Positions 1 to 8,752 of a stretch of DNA of 26,123 nucleotides are shown in pieces. Positions within the stretch are counted from its first letter, which is position 1. Every line of letters begins with the position of its first letter. The DNA comes from a virus. The notes below the pieces were generated by a model, which made no database searches, was not told where the DNA came from, and saw only the letters and a program-made list of their open reading frames with translations. The stretch is taken from positions 1 through 26,123 of IMG/VR virus record IMGVR_UViG_3300046820_001081; one strand, 5' to 3'. The position numbers were made by a program, and so were the translations under genes.

Positions 1-1458
1 GTAGTCTGCATCTGGCAGATATTTTTCTGCTAGGTCAGCATAACGAGCTGCTGTTGCAGTTCCGTCAAATAATACTGCTAACAAATTACCACTTGAATCT
101 CTAGCTGCAATAGTATTAGCTGTGGCTGTAGTTTTTGCTGATCTGTATGATGGATTAGAATCTGTAGCAGCATTGTCGATCTTTATTCTATCTGCTTTGT
201 CAGTTGTACCAACAAATTGTGTAGCATAAAGATTACCACTGGCATCTCTAATTGGAACTGATGTCTTGTCTACTGCGCCAGGAATAGCTACTTGTGGAGC
301 GATTCCGTTTAGTTTGGTTGCATCGTCTGCAATACCAGTTAAGTTACCTTCTACTGAACCAAACAAGTTACCTTTGATAGTTGCTCCAACATAACCAATT
401 TCTTTAGTAGATGCATTGACTAGTACCTGTGTATCACTAGCTAACAAATTGCCTGTATGTGTACCAGTTGTATTACCTGTTACGTTGCCTACAAGATTAG
501 CGTTAACTGTACCAGCATAGACGTTGTTCCACTTAGATAAAGTAGTACCAAGGTCAAATGTTAAATTAGCACCAGGCACTACACCCGATGATCTAATAAT
601 TAAAGGTTTAAACTGAGACGATTCAGATACTGTGATCTTAAATGTTAAGTCGTTTCCGAGTCTGTTTTCAAAGACAATACCGTCGACTGCTTCTTTACGT
701 ACTCTTAGATCGTTGTTGTCACCTAGCTGGAAGCCTGGATCTTTAAATCTAATTTCGTTGTCAAATATAATGCTGCCTTTTTGTACAAAGTTACTAGCTT
801 CAATGCCGCCTAATCTGGCAGCGTTAGATGCTGTTCCCCAAAAATAATGATCGTCTGATGTAACTCCGGTGGTACCTGTTTTAACTAATGTAACACCTTT
901 CTTGATCTGTGAAAAATCTTCAATTGGGTTTGTAGTGCTGTTAAGAGTAAATGCATCTTGGCTGACAATAGCAATAGTTTTACCGCCTGACACCATTTTA
1001 ACAATAGTGTGATTATTGTTTAATGTATCTTTAACAACCTGTGCTGTAACTGCACTGGCTCCTAGGTCTGGACTTGCTGCTGGGCCAATCAATACATAGT
1101 CAGTTCCGGTCCAAGTATACAATTGTTTTGCGGAGGTATCGAACCAAAAATCGCCTGTAGTTAACCCAGACGGTGCTGAACTACCAGTCTCTGCTCCGCC
1201 TGCAACACGGAATCTAGACCCGTCATAAAATTTTAATTTCTTATTACCGCTGTCATACCAGATTTGGCCTGTAATAACTTTGGGTGGTGCCGATGTGTTG
1301 GCAAAGTTTTCCAACAAATGCAGATAATTTTCATTCTGCACTTCACCGTAACCGGCATAATTTTTACCAACAAATCTAAGATCTGTAGTAGTGTCTATGG
1401 TACCGTCTTCTACGGCTACTAGGAAAGTACCATTAAATTTGTTTACTTGATAGGCCAT
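1..1458 (-). CDS. Tail-fibre-like protein 4, C-terminus cut by window edge
   Basis: An open frame of 486 codons starting at ATG 1458 and running off the left edge. The start is supported by GGAG about 9 bases upstream. Residues 1-190 match the N-terminal domain of the three fibre genes upstream: the start MAYQVNKFNGT, then GKNYAGYGEVQNENYLHLLE, then two 'G-x-[IFL]-W-[YF]-D ... L ... G' units near residues 65 and 105, and QDAFT near 170. After that come fibre-shaft modules: an FDLGTTLSKWNNVYAGTV segment, glycine/asparagine-rich NLVGNVTGNTTGTHTGNL, and repeated 'RDASGNLYA'-type units. The last visible residues read RYADLAEKYLPDADY, which I recognise from the distal part of structural proteins in marine T4-like phages. 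It probably attaches to the baseplate by its N-terminus and projects a shaft. The tip and any chaperone lie outside the window. Family assignment is by motif recognition. The specific receptor is unknown. Confidence 0.8.
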   Translation of the reverse strand, partial: MAYQVNKFNGTFLVAVEDGTIDTTTDLRFVGKNYAGYGEVQNENYLHLLENFANTSAPPKVITGQIWYDSGNKKLKFYDGSRFRVAGGAETGSSAPSGLTTGDFWFDTSAKQLYTWTGTDYVLIGPAASPDLGASAVTAQVVKDTLNNNHTIVKMVSGGKTIAIVSQDAFTLNSTTNPIEDFSQIKKGVTLVKTGTTGVTSDDHYFWGTASNAARLGGIEASNFVQKGSIIFDNEIRFKDPGFQLGDNNDLRVRKEAVDGIVFENRLGNDLTFKITVSESSQFKPLIIRSSGVVPGANLTFDLGTTLSKWNNVYAGTVNANLVGNVTGNTTGTHTGNLLASDTQVLVNASTKEIGYVGATIKGNLFGSVEGNLTGIADDATKLNGIAPQVAIPGAVDKTSVPIRDASGNLYATQFVGTTDKADRIKIDNAATDSNPSYRSAKTTATANTIAARDSSGNLLAVLFDGTATAARYADLAEKYLPDADY

Positions 1459-1481
1459 TTATATAACTCCGCAATATTTTA

Positions 1482-1489
1482 TATTTACA
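1482..1489 (-). promoter_or_regulatory. Possible late-promoter-like octamer upstream of fibre gene 4
   Basis: On the minus strand this reads TGTAAATA, one mismatch from the T4 late consensus TATAAATA. It overlaps the stop codon of the 118-aa gene and lies about 24 bases before the ATG at 1458. T4-like late promoters need little beyond such an octamer. In AT-rich DNA a 7-of-8 match can easily occur by chance, so this is a weak call. Confidence 0.25.
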
Positions 1490-1841
1490 CGATTCTAGAA
1501 GCTGCCGCTTCACGCTGTTGTTCTAATTCTAGGTACTGAGCTTCTGATAGTGTAGTTTGGATGCTCAGTGCTTTTTGTCTGATATGTCTTAATACTTGCC
1601 AATCTGTGCTGTTTAAGAATTCTTTGTTTTCAGCATTGGTTAGTTCTCTAGATTTTTGTGCTGCTAGGTCGCCGGCGACTGGTTCTACTCGTTGAGTTCT
1701 AACATTGAAATAATGGGTTTGAGCCTGTAACTGTGCAGCTTTAGCATCGTCAATCTCAATAACAAGAATTGATGACGGAACTGACGGTCTGTAATTTAAT
1801 ACACTAACAACATTATTATTTTCTACGCATACGTAATACAT
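1485..1841 (-). CDS. Small tail-fibre assembly / chaperone-like protein
   Basis: A 118-aa cytosolic-looking protein with no signal peptide or membrane segment. The C-terminal half contains the pattern NKEFLNSTDWQVLRHIRQKA followed by LSEAQYLELEQQREAAASRIV. This 'L-x-x-T-D-W-x-V-x-R-H ... L-[ST]-x-x-E/Q-Y-x-x-L-x-x-x-R' layout is what I recognise in the C-terminal parts of small phage tail-fibre assembly proteins (Caudo_TAP type) and related XkdW-like proteins. It begins 3 bases after the stop of the 753-aa fibre gene, with GGAG 8 bases before its ATG. A chaperone gene directly downstream of its fibre is a common arrangement in tailed phages (T4 37-38 is the classic pair). Inference: it helps trimerise or cap the 753-aa fibre, or is a minor component of the tip. 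It could instead be a structural protein. The N-terminal 50 residues are not recognised. Confidence 0.6.
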   Translation of the reverse strand: MYYVCVENNNVVSVLNYRPSVPSSILVIEIDDAKAAQLQAQTHYFNVRTQRVEPVAGDLAAQKSRELTNAENKEFLNSTDWQVLRHIRQKALSIQTTLSEAQYLELEQQREAAASRIV

Positions 1842-1844
1842 CTG

Positions 1845-4106
1845 TTAACTCCAAATAGCTAGATAGTTTGCTGCTGGTGTAGATCTTTGTTCTGTATTTT
1901 GTACATAAACACGTATTCTGTCACCTAAATTACTCCAAGTACATCTCAAAGAGTCGTTTCCGTCTACACCGCCTGCATAATGTATTACCGCAATGCTAGG
2001 AATAAATGCAAGTAGTTGGTTCATTGATTTGCCGTAAGGGGGGAATACATCAAAATAGTTAGCACCGTTATTCCAACTACCTACTTGATTAGTGTAGCCT
2101 GACTGGCTGTAAATTGTATTGCCGTAGGTAAATGTAAACTGCTGTGCAAATGTATCAACATACTGCTTAGTTGCAGCGTGTAATCCGCTAACTGGGTTGC
2201 CAACTAATGTTAAGTAACCGCTCATTGAATCGCCGGTCTTAGCGACTCTGGTTGGATCAGTAGCTTGTACCGTGATGTTTGCAGAACCGTCAAAACTTAC
2301 ACCGTTGATTGTTCTAGGTGTTTGTAATCTAGTAGCAGTTGAAGCATTACCTGTTACCTGTCCTACTAAATTAGCTGATATTGTGCCAGCGTAAAAATCA
2401 CCGCTGGCATCTCTAGCTACAACTTTGTTTGCAGTGTTAGCCGATGTTGCATCAACTGACCAAGTTCTATCAACTGATGTATCATAGTCTGATCCGCTGA
2501 CATAAGATCCAGGACGAAGTTTTTCAAAGGCCAAACTACTCCAAACTAATCCGCTGGATGTAGCTCTTAGATATTGTCCGTTGTTTCCTAACGGAAGCAT
2601 TGTGGTTGTATTAGATGCTGTTTGATAAGGAATTGCTCCGGCGGCGCCACCGACTATGTTTGTTGCCCTAGTAGCCAAGGTAGCTGTATCAGCGTTGCCT
2701 TTTAGTTCATTAGCCCAGACTGTTTTCCATCTATACGTTTGATGACCCAAGTTTGTATCATTGCCGAATCCCGGAATCAATGCCGGTTTGTTTTCGCCGC
2801 TTTCGGCTAGACTAATTGTACTAGAAATTAAAGTTACGTTGGCAAAGCCTGATGGTCTTGTAGTATCAGCAACATCTATAGCTAATCCAGTGTTTGCAGA
2901 TTCGCTTCTAACTGTTGGCATTCCAGTAGCTGTTAATTTTAATTTTGAACCAATTAAAATTCCTTCTGCTTCTACGGTTAGATCTGCCAATGTTCCTACG
3001 TGTTCTAGATAAGAATTTGTAACATTAGGAGCCAGTACCGTTCCAGTTAATGTATTTGCTGCGGCAGGAACAGTAACATTGGAAGTTCCGTCAAATGTTA
3101 CACCGTTAATTAATCTTGCAGTTTCTAATTTAGTTGCTGAAAACGCATTACCAGTTAGCGTTGCGCCAACAAATCTATTGGCTGATACAACATCAAAACT
3201 ACTTGTACCAGTAGTAGATGTAACATTTCCTTGTACGTTACCGACTAAGTTTGCTGTGATAGTGCCTGCGGCAAAATCTCCGCTGCTGTTTCTAATTACT
3301 ACTTTGCCAATTAAATTACTGGAAGATGCATCAACAGCCCAAGTTGTTGGCGATGAGCCATCAAAGTCGTTACCTGTTAGGCCTTCGCCTCGAACAAGAT
3401 AATTTGTAGTACTTGATCTAATAGTAACATCAGCAGTACCGTCAAACCCCACACCGTTGATCAATCTTGCATTTTCAAAACGGTTAGCACTTTCAGCACG
3501 ACCTTGTAGATTGCCTTTAATATCGATCAACGACAATAAATTAATACCAGCAATTAAAGTTCCAAACCCTGCCGGAGCTGTTGCCGGAGCTAGTGTAAAT
3601 GCTCGACTAGCAATAATCCCAAGAATTGTTCCGTTAACTTCGATTAAAATTACAGGATTGTTATTTCCGTCAGAATCAATTAATGTTGTAGATCGAGCCC
3701 TAGTTGTTCCAAATCCTTCAGCAGTTTCTGGGCCAATGAACTTCCACTCAACGCCATCCCAAAGATACATTGTTCTGTAAGGCATTTTGTACCATAGTGC
3801 TCCAGCCGGAGGAGCTTCTGGTGCTGTTTCAGATACTACAGCCGAGCCAACAATTACCCACTTGGAATCATCCCAAACGTGCAACAAACTATTTGTAGTG
3901 TTAAACCACAGTTGTCCTTCTATTGGTCTTGCGGGCGGATTAGAGTTGGCAAAGTTTTCTAATAAATGTACAAAGTTTTCATTTTGTACCTCGCCATATC
4001 CTGTGTAATTTCTGCCAACAAGACCTATACTGGTAGACGTATCAATAGTTCCATCTTCTAGAACTATTAACTGTACACCACTGTATTTGTTAATTGTATA
4101 AGCCAT
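1845..4106 (-). CDS. Tail-fibre-like protein 3 with Phage_fiber_2 repeats and compact tip
   Basis: 753 aa, starting at ATG 4106 with a strong AGGAG 8 bases upstream. Residues 1-190 are the N-terminal domain common to this fibre cluster (MAYTINKYSG; NYTGYGEVQNENFVHLLENF; GQLWFNT; GALWYKM; ASRAFT). The shaft holds three 'ARLINGVxFDGTxxVT' units at about residues 208-230, 326-347 and 592-614, the signature of Phage_fiber_2 repeats. It also holds two 'VVxRxxSGDFxAGTIxANLVG' units near 268-290 and 561-583. At 621-650 there is the common fibre motif KTGDSMSGYLTL ... HAATKQYVD. The last ~85 residues form a distinct tip: FPPYGKSMNQLLAFIPSIAV, then GNDSLRCTWSNLGDRIRVYV and NTEQRSTPAANYLAIWS. I recognise this tip type from other phage fibres. 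Followed at once by the 118-aa chaperone-like gene, this looks like the fibre whose folding needs a partner. Role: probable receptor-binding or side fibre; the receptor is unknown. Confidence 0.82.
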   Translation of the reverse strand: MAYTINKYSGVQLIVLEDGTIDTSTSIGLVGRNYTGYGEVQNENFVHLLENFANSNPPARPIEGQLWFNTTNSLLHVWDDSKWVIVGSAVVSETAPEAPPAGALWYKMPYRTMYLWDGVEWKFIGPETAEGFGTTRARSTTLIDSDGNNNPVILIEVNGTILGIIASRAFTLAPATAPAGFGTLIAGINLLSLIDIKGNLQGRAESANRFENARLINGVGFDGTADVTIRSSTTNYLVRGEGLTGNDFDGSSPTTWAVDASSSNLIGKVVIRNSSGDFAAGTITANLVGNVQGNVTSTTGTSSFDVVSANRFVGATLTGNAFSATKLETARLINGVTFDGTSNVTVPAAANTLTGTVLAPNVTNSYLEHVGTLADLTVEAEGILIGSKLKLTATGMPTVRSESANTGLAIDVADTTRPSGFANVTLISSTISLAESGENKPALIPGFGNDTNLGHQTYRWKTVWANELKGNADTATLATRATNIVGGAAGAIPYQTASNTTTMLPLGNNGQYLRATSSGLVWSSLAFEKLRPGSYVSGSDYDTSVDRTWSVDATSANTANKVVARDASGDFYAGTISANLVGQVTGNASTATRLQTPRTINGVSFDGSANITVQATDPTRVAKTGDSMSGYLTLVGNPVSGLHAATKQYVDTFAQQFTFTYGNTIYSQSGYTNQVGSWNNGANYFDVFPPYGKSMNQLLAFIPSIAVIHYAGGVDGNDSLRCTWSNLGDRIRVYVQNTEQRSTPAANYLAIWS

Positions 4107-4127
4107 TTAAACCGCTCCTGAATTTCA

Positions 4128-5939
4128 TTATGGTGGAAGCACAGTGTCTGAAACGTGGTTCCAGGCACCGGCAATAATTTGGAATACTTTAATAATCCTT
4201 GTTGTACTTACACTAGGTGCAGGTACTGTAGCAACGTTAATACCAACGTTGGTTACGGCAGGTGCTGTACCAGTTGGAGTATTAAATGTTGAAGTACTTT
4301 GATTAATCAATGGGTTTACATCAAGGTTTACTGTTGAGTTGCTTAACAAGGTGCAAAGAATACGTGCAATTGTGCCATCACGGTAATCAGCTACCGGTGC
4401 AATATTATTAAGAATATTTGAAACAATATAACTGTTTGGCTTACCGTCTGACAAGTCCATACTTAATACTATTGATCTAGTTTCTATAGTATTGTCAACA
4501 TATTCTTTTGTTGCCGCATCTTGGGCAGATGTAGGATCTGCCATACCTACAATCTTTGGACTTCCTATTAACGAAATATTTCCAGTACCTTGAGGTTCAA
4601 TTTCAAGATCTTGGTTAGTTAATAGAGTGCTAATTCGATTGTTTTGTAATCTTAGATATGCAGGATCACCAACTAAGCCAGGCCCCACGTTAATAACTGT
4701 TTGTTTACCAAACGATGTAACACCTGGAATGCTAGTAATGCCAACACCTAATGAGTTTTCTGTTAAAACTTCTATACCGTTGATTCTATAACTCTTGCTA
4801 CTAGCAAGATTCATATGTTCAGAACTGTTCCAAGCAGCACTAGCGGTTGTCCAGATCAAAGTTTTATCTGAATCAACTCCCGCCTTTAGTGTTATACCAC
4901 CGTTGTTAGCATCTGCATTTGTTTCTGCACCCGATGCTAACTCAATATTTTTATCTTCAACTGTAACTGTTGTTGTGTTAACTGTTGTAGTTGTACCTTC
5001 AACTGTTAAATCTCCAGAAATTACCAACGAGCCGCCAACAGTTACAACACTGTTAGAGTATCCAGAATAAAATTTAACTTCCCTAGTGTCGGCAAGTACT
5101 GTAATAGCATCTTCTTGGTTAATACCTTTTCTAACGTTAAGAATTAAATTCTTGTCAGATGCAGCGTTTGATAGATACACGTTACCTGTGTTAACTGTTA
5201 AGTTGGCCTGTCCTGCAGAACCAATAACAATTCCTAAATCTGTGGTAATTCTTAATTGTCCGGAGATAGCATTGGAAGTATCTTTACGAACATATGTTGT
5301 TGCTTCTGTACCGCCTAGGTTATCTGCGTTGGTACAGGTAACATTAAATTTAATTCCGGTTAGGTTACCAGCATTGAATCCTGGTGCAATGCTGCCAGTA
5401 AATCCGTCAATGGCATTCTTAGGAGTAAATGAGTCTTTAGCAAATATTCCTAATAAAATTCCGTTGTTGTATAGATAGGTAATAACTCTAGTTTGGTTTA
5501 GTGTGTCAAGAATACTTGCTACTCTTAGACCACTAACGCCTTGGCTAGCCGAGTAAGCTGGCGCTAATAAAATTGTAGTTGTACCGTCAAAGAAATACAG
5601 TTGACGATCAACATCGTTAAACCAAAGATCGCCAACACCTAATGTACTTGGTTGCGAGTTTGAAATTGTTGCAGAACTAACTGGTTGGAAAGCAGTTCCG
5701 CTATAAACTTTTAATTTTAATTCGCTAGTATCAAACCAAATCTGTCCTCTAATAGGATGGGTTGGTCTAGATGTACTGGCAAAATTTTCTAATAATTTTA
5801 TAAAATTTTCATTTAACGCTTCGCCAAACCCGCTGTAGTTTTTACCTATTAGGGTTAGATCCGTGCTAAGTTGATCAACCTGGCCGTCAGCCACTGTTGC
5901 TACTATAGTTCCGTCTGTTTTGTTTATTTGATAGGCCAT
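4128..5939 (-). CDS. Tail-fibre-like protein 2
   Basis: 603 aa, from ATG 5939, 13 bases after the previous stop, with only a weak purine stretch (GAG) as a ribosome site. Residues 1-190 carry the cluster's common N-terminal domain (MAYQINKTDGT; GKNYSGFGEALNENFIKLLE; GQIWFDT near 65; VGDLWFND near 102; AKDSFTPKNAIDGF at 167-180). Around 308-400 is a module I recognise from many marine phage structural proteins: SGDLTVEGTTTTVNTTTVTV, then EDKNIELASG, NNGGITLKAG, and NSSEHMNLAS with SYRINGIEVL. At 457-485 there is the fibre motif 'GSPKIVGMADPTSAQDAATK' followed by EYVDN. The last ~110 residues (from about 490) form a unique tip that I do not recognise. Virion protein, probably trimeric and fibrous, docked through the shared domain. 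It is distinct from fibre 1 (no collar) and fibre 3 (no Phage_fiber_2 repeats). Confidence 0.8.
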   Translation of the reverse strand: MAYQINKTDGTIVATVADGQVDQLSTDLTLIGKNYSGFGEALNENFIKLLENFASTSRPTHPIRGQIWFDTSELKLKVYSGTAFQPVSSATISNSQPSTLGVGDLWFNDVDRQLYFFDGTTTILLAPAYSASQGVSGLRVASILDTLNQTRVITYLYNNGILLGIFAKDSFTPKNAIDGFTGSIAPGFNAGNLTGIKFNVTCTNADNLGGTEATTYVRKDTSNAISGQLRITTDLGIVIGSAGQANLTVNTGNVYLSNAASDKNLILNVRKGINQEDAITVLADTREVKFYSGYSNSVVTVGGSLVISGDLTVEGTTTTVNTTTVTVEDKNIELASGAETNADANNGGITLKAGVDSDKTLIWTTASAAWNSSEHMNLASSKSYRINGIEVLTENSLGVGITSIPGVTSFGKQTVINVGPGLVGDPAYLRLQNNRISTLLTNQDLEIEPQGTGNISLIGSPKIVGMADPTSAQDAATKEYVDNTIETRSIVLSMDLSDGKPNSYIVSNILNNIAPVADYRDGTIARILCTLLSNSTVNLDVNPLINQSTSTFNTPTGTAPAVTNVGINVATVPAPSVSTTRIIKVFQIIAGAWNHVSDTVLPP

Positions 5940-5952
5940 TTCAGTTACTCAA

Positions 5953-8079
5953 TTAAGTTGATGTGGTAAATGCTGGAGGACCTGAACGGATAATATAGTT
6001 CAATGTCAAGAACGGGTTCATAATACCAACTGCTGTTCCCAACGCAAATGTTGGGTCTGGTTTTTTGATACCTCCAGAATCTTGTAAGTATTGCATCTGT
6101 CCAGGTGCTGTCGGACCAAAGCCTGTTGATGCAGGAGGATTAATAGCTGTGTCATATTTGACAACAGAATATTGAACTCCATTGTAATTTAAAGAATGGC
6201 TGTGCTCTGGTAAATTACCTAGTGTCAATGTTACAGAACTTTGACCAGCATCACCGCCTAAAATTTGAGCTTTAGTGTCTGGAACTCGGCTAGCTGTGCC
6301 TCCGCCTCCATCTACATATCCGCCAAACGAGTTTGGAACAGTAACACCATTATCCATATTATCACGACCTAGAGCAAATCTTCCTCTAAGATCCGGAAGT
6401 CTAAATGTGTTTACACCTAATAAAGCTGTTGTTCCGTTATATGTTGTACCGATTATATCGTACAATTCTGGATACTTTGTTTTTTCAACCTCTGAACCGT
6501 CACATAAAAGATAACCATAAGGTGCAGATTGACCAGCGTAGGGAATGATACCGCCTAGTGGTATTCCAAGGTCTCCAACAAATGTATCTCTTGTTTGTTT
6601 TAAAAGACCAGACGATGAACCTGCTGATTCACTAGCTCTGTAAGTTAGAATAAAATCAGTGGACTTAGATACGTTGGGAGCTGGTAGAGGTTTTCCGTTA
6701 ATAATATTAGCAGTCAGCGTTGTGTTAAAAATTTTAGTATAGCTACCGACCTGCCCGTCAAACTGGATTGCTGGACTAACCACGTCGCCCGCTAATTGAA
6801 ATGTTGTAACTGTTTTTAAGTTAGTAGCAGTATTAGCGTTACCGTTAATGTTACCAGTCAATACACCTTGAATTTCGTCAGCAATAACAGTCTTGGCTCT
6901 AACGGTGTTCCATCGTTTTAACGAAGTACCGTTGTCATAGGTGTCAGTGGTTTTAGGTTGCAATGTAGTAACCTGTGTTGTACCAGAAACATCTAATGTT
7001 GTTCCCACTAGTAAATTTTTTGCAATGGCAGCGCCGCCTGCAATTCTAAGACTACCGTTGTTTAAGTTTGTGCTTTCTGATTCGTTAGAAACAATCAACG
7101 ATCCAGTTAGGCCAATGTTACCATCTACATCTAGTGCTTGGTCAGGACTGGCCTTGTTAATACCAACTTTGTTATCTAAAATTCTTAAAATAGTACTAGG
7201 AGTACCGTTTCTGTTAACTTGAAGATCTAAAGAACTACCAGATGCAGAGTTATAAATCTTAGCTGCGGTAGGAGAAGACGAGATGTTAAAGGTACCATCA
7301 ACACCTAAAGTAAGACCAGTGTTGCTTCGTATGTTGAAACCATAATCAGTGGTATTAACTGTATCCGATCTTAAGAATTTACCCGAGGCTACTTCTGCAC
7401 CATTGATGATCAAAGCATCAGCACTAGTAGCTGTTCCGTATAACTTAGGCAAATAGCCGCCAACAAAATCTTCTACTTCAGCAGAAGTTGCTGGAATGTT
7501 AATGTTGATGCCGGACTTAACTGTAACAAATCCTGCAATTTCAACCTTTGGAGTAAAACTATCCTTAGAGAAAATAATTACAGGAACGTCTGCAATATAA
7601 AAAATTAAAATAGAACGGTCAACGTTGTCAGAGTCGGGTACTCTTTCAATAGCTGGACCGTATCGTAGTCCGTCTACAGAACTTTCGTTTGGTCCAACTA
7701 AAATCCAACGTGTGCCTGTATAGATTCTCAACTGTTGATTAGTAGTGTCAACCCAAAGTTCACCAACTTTAGATGTCTCAACTGATGGTTCAGTTGCAGA
7801 CTTTTGAATATTTGATGCAGCCTTCCAACTAGTATTATCCCACAACTGAAGAACGCCGTTGGTACTGTCATACCAAAGTTGACCTTCTACTGGGTTAATT
7901 GGAGCTGCTCCGCTTGAAAAGTTTTCTAGAATATGTAGAAAGTTTTCAGCAATGATTTGCCCATAGCCTGTAACGTTACGACCTGGAAAAATTAAACTGG
8001 TATCTGTACTTGAAGTATTGTCAAATACCGTAATAGGACTTTTATTGTCTTTGTCTGTAAAATTTACGATATATGGCAT
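5953..8079 (-). CDS. Tail-fibre-like protein 1 with phage tail collar domain (short-tail-fibre-like)
   Basis: 708 aa. The ATG at 8079 follows a double TAA stop of the upstream gene, and GAGGT lies 8 bases upstream. Residues 1-192 are the shared N-terminal domain, the most divergent copy (MPYIVNFTDKDN; GRNVTGYGQIIAENFLHILE; GQLWYDS; VGELWVDTT; SKDSFTPKVEIAGF). The middle carries shaft elements including SLRIAGGAAIAKNLLVGTTL and LKRWNTVRAKTVIADEIQGV. From about residue 508 to 626 is a phage tail collar domain: GGIIPYAGQSAPYGYLLCDG, YPELYDIIGTTYN, NTFRLPDLRGRFALGRDNM, then LPEHSHS. In T4 gp12 an HxH motif in the distal part coordinates a metal ion on the trimer axis; the HSH here may do the same, which is inference. 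It may be the functional counterpart of the short tail fibre, although its N-terminus belongs to the local family and not to gp12. Confidence 0.85.
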   Translation of the reverse strand: MPYIVNFTDKDNKSPITVFDNTSSTDTSLIFPGRNVTGYGQIIAENFLHILENFSSGAAPINPVEGQLWYDSTNGVLQLWDNTSWKAASNIQKSATEPSVETSKVGELWVDTTNQQLRIYTGTRWILVGPNESSVDGLRYGPAIERVPDSDNVDRSILIFYIADVPVIIFSKDSFTPKVEIAGFVTVKSGININIPATSAEVEDFVGGYLPKLYGTATSADALIINGAEVASGKFLRSDTVNTTDYGFNIRSNTGLTLGVDGTFNISSSPTAAKIYNSASGSSLDLQVNRNGTPSTILRILDNKVGINKASPDQALDVDGNIGLTGSLIVSNESESTNLNNGSLRIAGGAAIAKNLLVGTTLDVSGTTQVTTLQPKTTDTYDNGTSLKRWNTVRAKTVIADEIQGVLTGNINGNANTATNLKTVTTFQLAGDVVSPAIQFDGQVGSYTKIFNTTLTANIINGKPLPAPNVSKSTDFILTYRASESAGSSSGLLKQTRDTFVGDLGIPLGGIIPYAGQSAPYGYLLCDGSEVEKTKYPELYDIIGTTYNGTTALLGVNTFRLPDLRGRFALGRDNMDNGVTVPNSFGGYVDGGGGTASRVPDTKAQILGGDAGQSSVTLTLGNLPEHSHSLNYNGVQYSVVKYDTAINPPASTGFGPTAPGQMQYLQDSGGIKKPDPTFALGTAVGIMNPFLTLNYIIRSGPPAFTTST

Positions 8080-8082
8080 TTA

Positions 8083-8724
8083 TTAGACCTCAGTGAATCC
8101 AGTTAAGCTCTGGCAGCGAATTGTATAATCAATTTGAATCAATCTGTTTAGTGATTTCTGCACAGGGTGGAAAATAACGTGGGTGAGTAGTTTGCCAGAT
8201 CCGTTAGGATCGTAGCTCTTTAGACCTAGTTCGTCGAAGACAAAGTTACCGCTTAGGTCAACGCTATTATCAAACGCTTCTTGATCTAAAGGCTCACCAT
8301 AGTCTAACAAACAACTAATTAAAATATCACTGTAGGTTGCACCGCTGATGTGGCGAACTTCCATTTTATTACGAACAGGGTCTGTGTTTTCTACAGCGTT
8401 TGCATCCACTACTTTGTTATATGTTTGATTATAAAGACTAGAATTTACACCAATAGTATTTGGTGTAAGATAAGTGATAAGCCCTGTAGGGTCTACACTG
8501 GTTCCGCCAGTACCAAAAACCATTTCATAGATAAATCCTTGGCCTTGGTTACTTAAACTTTGAACCATAGCCACTGACATATTTTCGTAATGAATTGCGT
8601 TACGTTGGTCTCTATAAACTTCCCCAGAAATAGGGTCAAATATTTTAATATGCCCTTCAAAATGAAAGCCGCCCTGTTCATTAGGCTGCTTTGCGGGCTG
8701 TTGTGAGTTGATTGTTTCTGGCAT
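8083..8724 (-). CDS. Small virion structural protein of unknown function
   Basis: 213 aa from ATG 8724 (MPETINSQQPAKQP). The frame stays open upstream to a GTG at 8772 (16 extra residues) with ATGs at 8748 and 8745 in between. I prefer 8724 because it avoids overlap with the upstream gene and has AGAG 6 bases before it; the GTG at 8772 has a stronger AGGGAG but only 3 bases of spacing. The first ~20 residues are polar and probably disordered, followed by GGFHFEGHIKIFDPISGEVY, a beta-rich segment around MVFGTGGTSVDPTGLITYL, and a C-terminus rich in beta strands (FHPVQKSLNRLIQIDYTIRC). There is no signal peptide or membrane segment. I do not recognise a named family. Its place between the giant baseplate-type gene and the fibre genes suggests a baseplate rim or fibre-attachment component, which is inference from position only. 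Confidence 0.7.
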   Translation of the reverse strand: MPETINSQQPAKQPNEQGGFHFEGHIKIFDPISGEVYRDQRNAIHYENMSVAMVQSLSNQGQGFIYEMVFGTGGTSVDPTGLITYLTPNTIGVNSSLYNQTYNKVVDANAVENTDPVRNKMEVRHISGATYSDILISCLLDYGEPLDQEAFDNSVDLSGNFVFDELGLKSYDPNGSGKLLTHVIFHPVQKSLNRLIQIDYTIRCQSLTGFTEV

Positions 8725-8752
8725 TTTAGTCTCTTTTAATTCCATCATAGTA

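Noticed and set aside
632-847. Open frames on the plus strand throughout the window (for example 632-847, 3079-3402, 5086-5478, 10803-11087, 19624-19983)
   Set aside because: Each lies fully opposite a clearly coding minus-strand gene, lacks a ribosome site and family motifs, and has the repetitive low-complexity look of an antisense shadow. The right-edge frame at 25794-26096 is opposite gp25.
1450-1457. TATAAATG overlapping the start of fibre gene 4 as a late promoter
   Set aside because: It overlaps the ATG itself, so a transcript from it would lack the start codon and ribosome site of that gene.
1-8079. Diversity-generating retroelement or invertible tail-fibre cassette in the fibre cluster
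   Set aside because: No reverse transcriptase, template repeat, recombinase gene or inverted repeats flanking the fibre tips are visible. The paralogues are all in the same orientation and diverged over their whole length.
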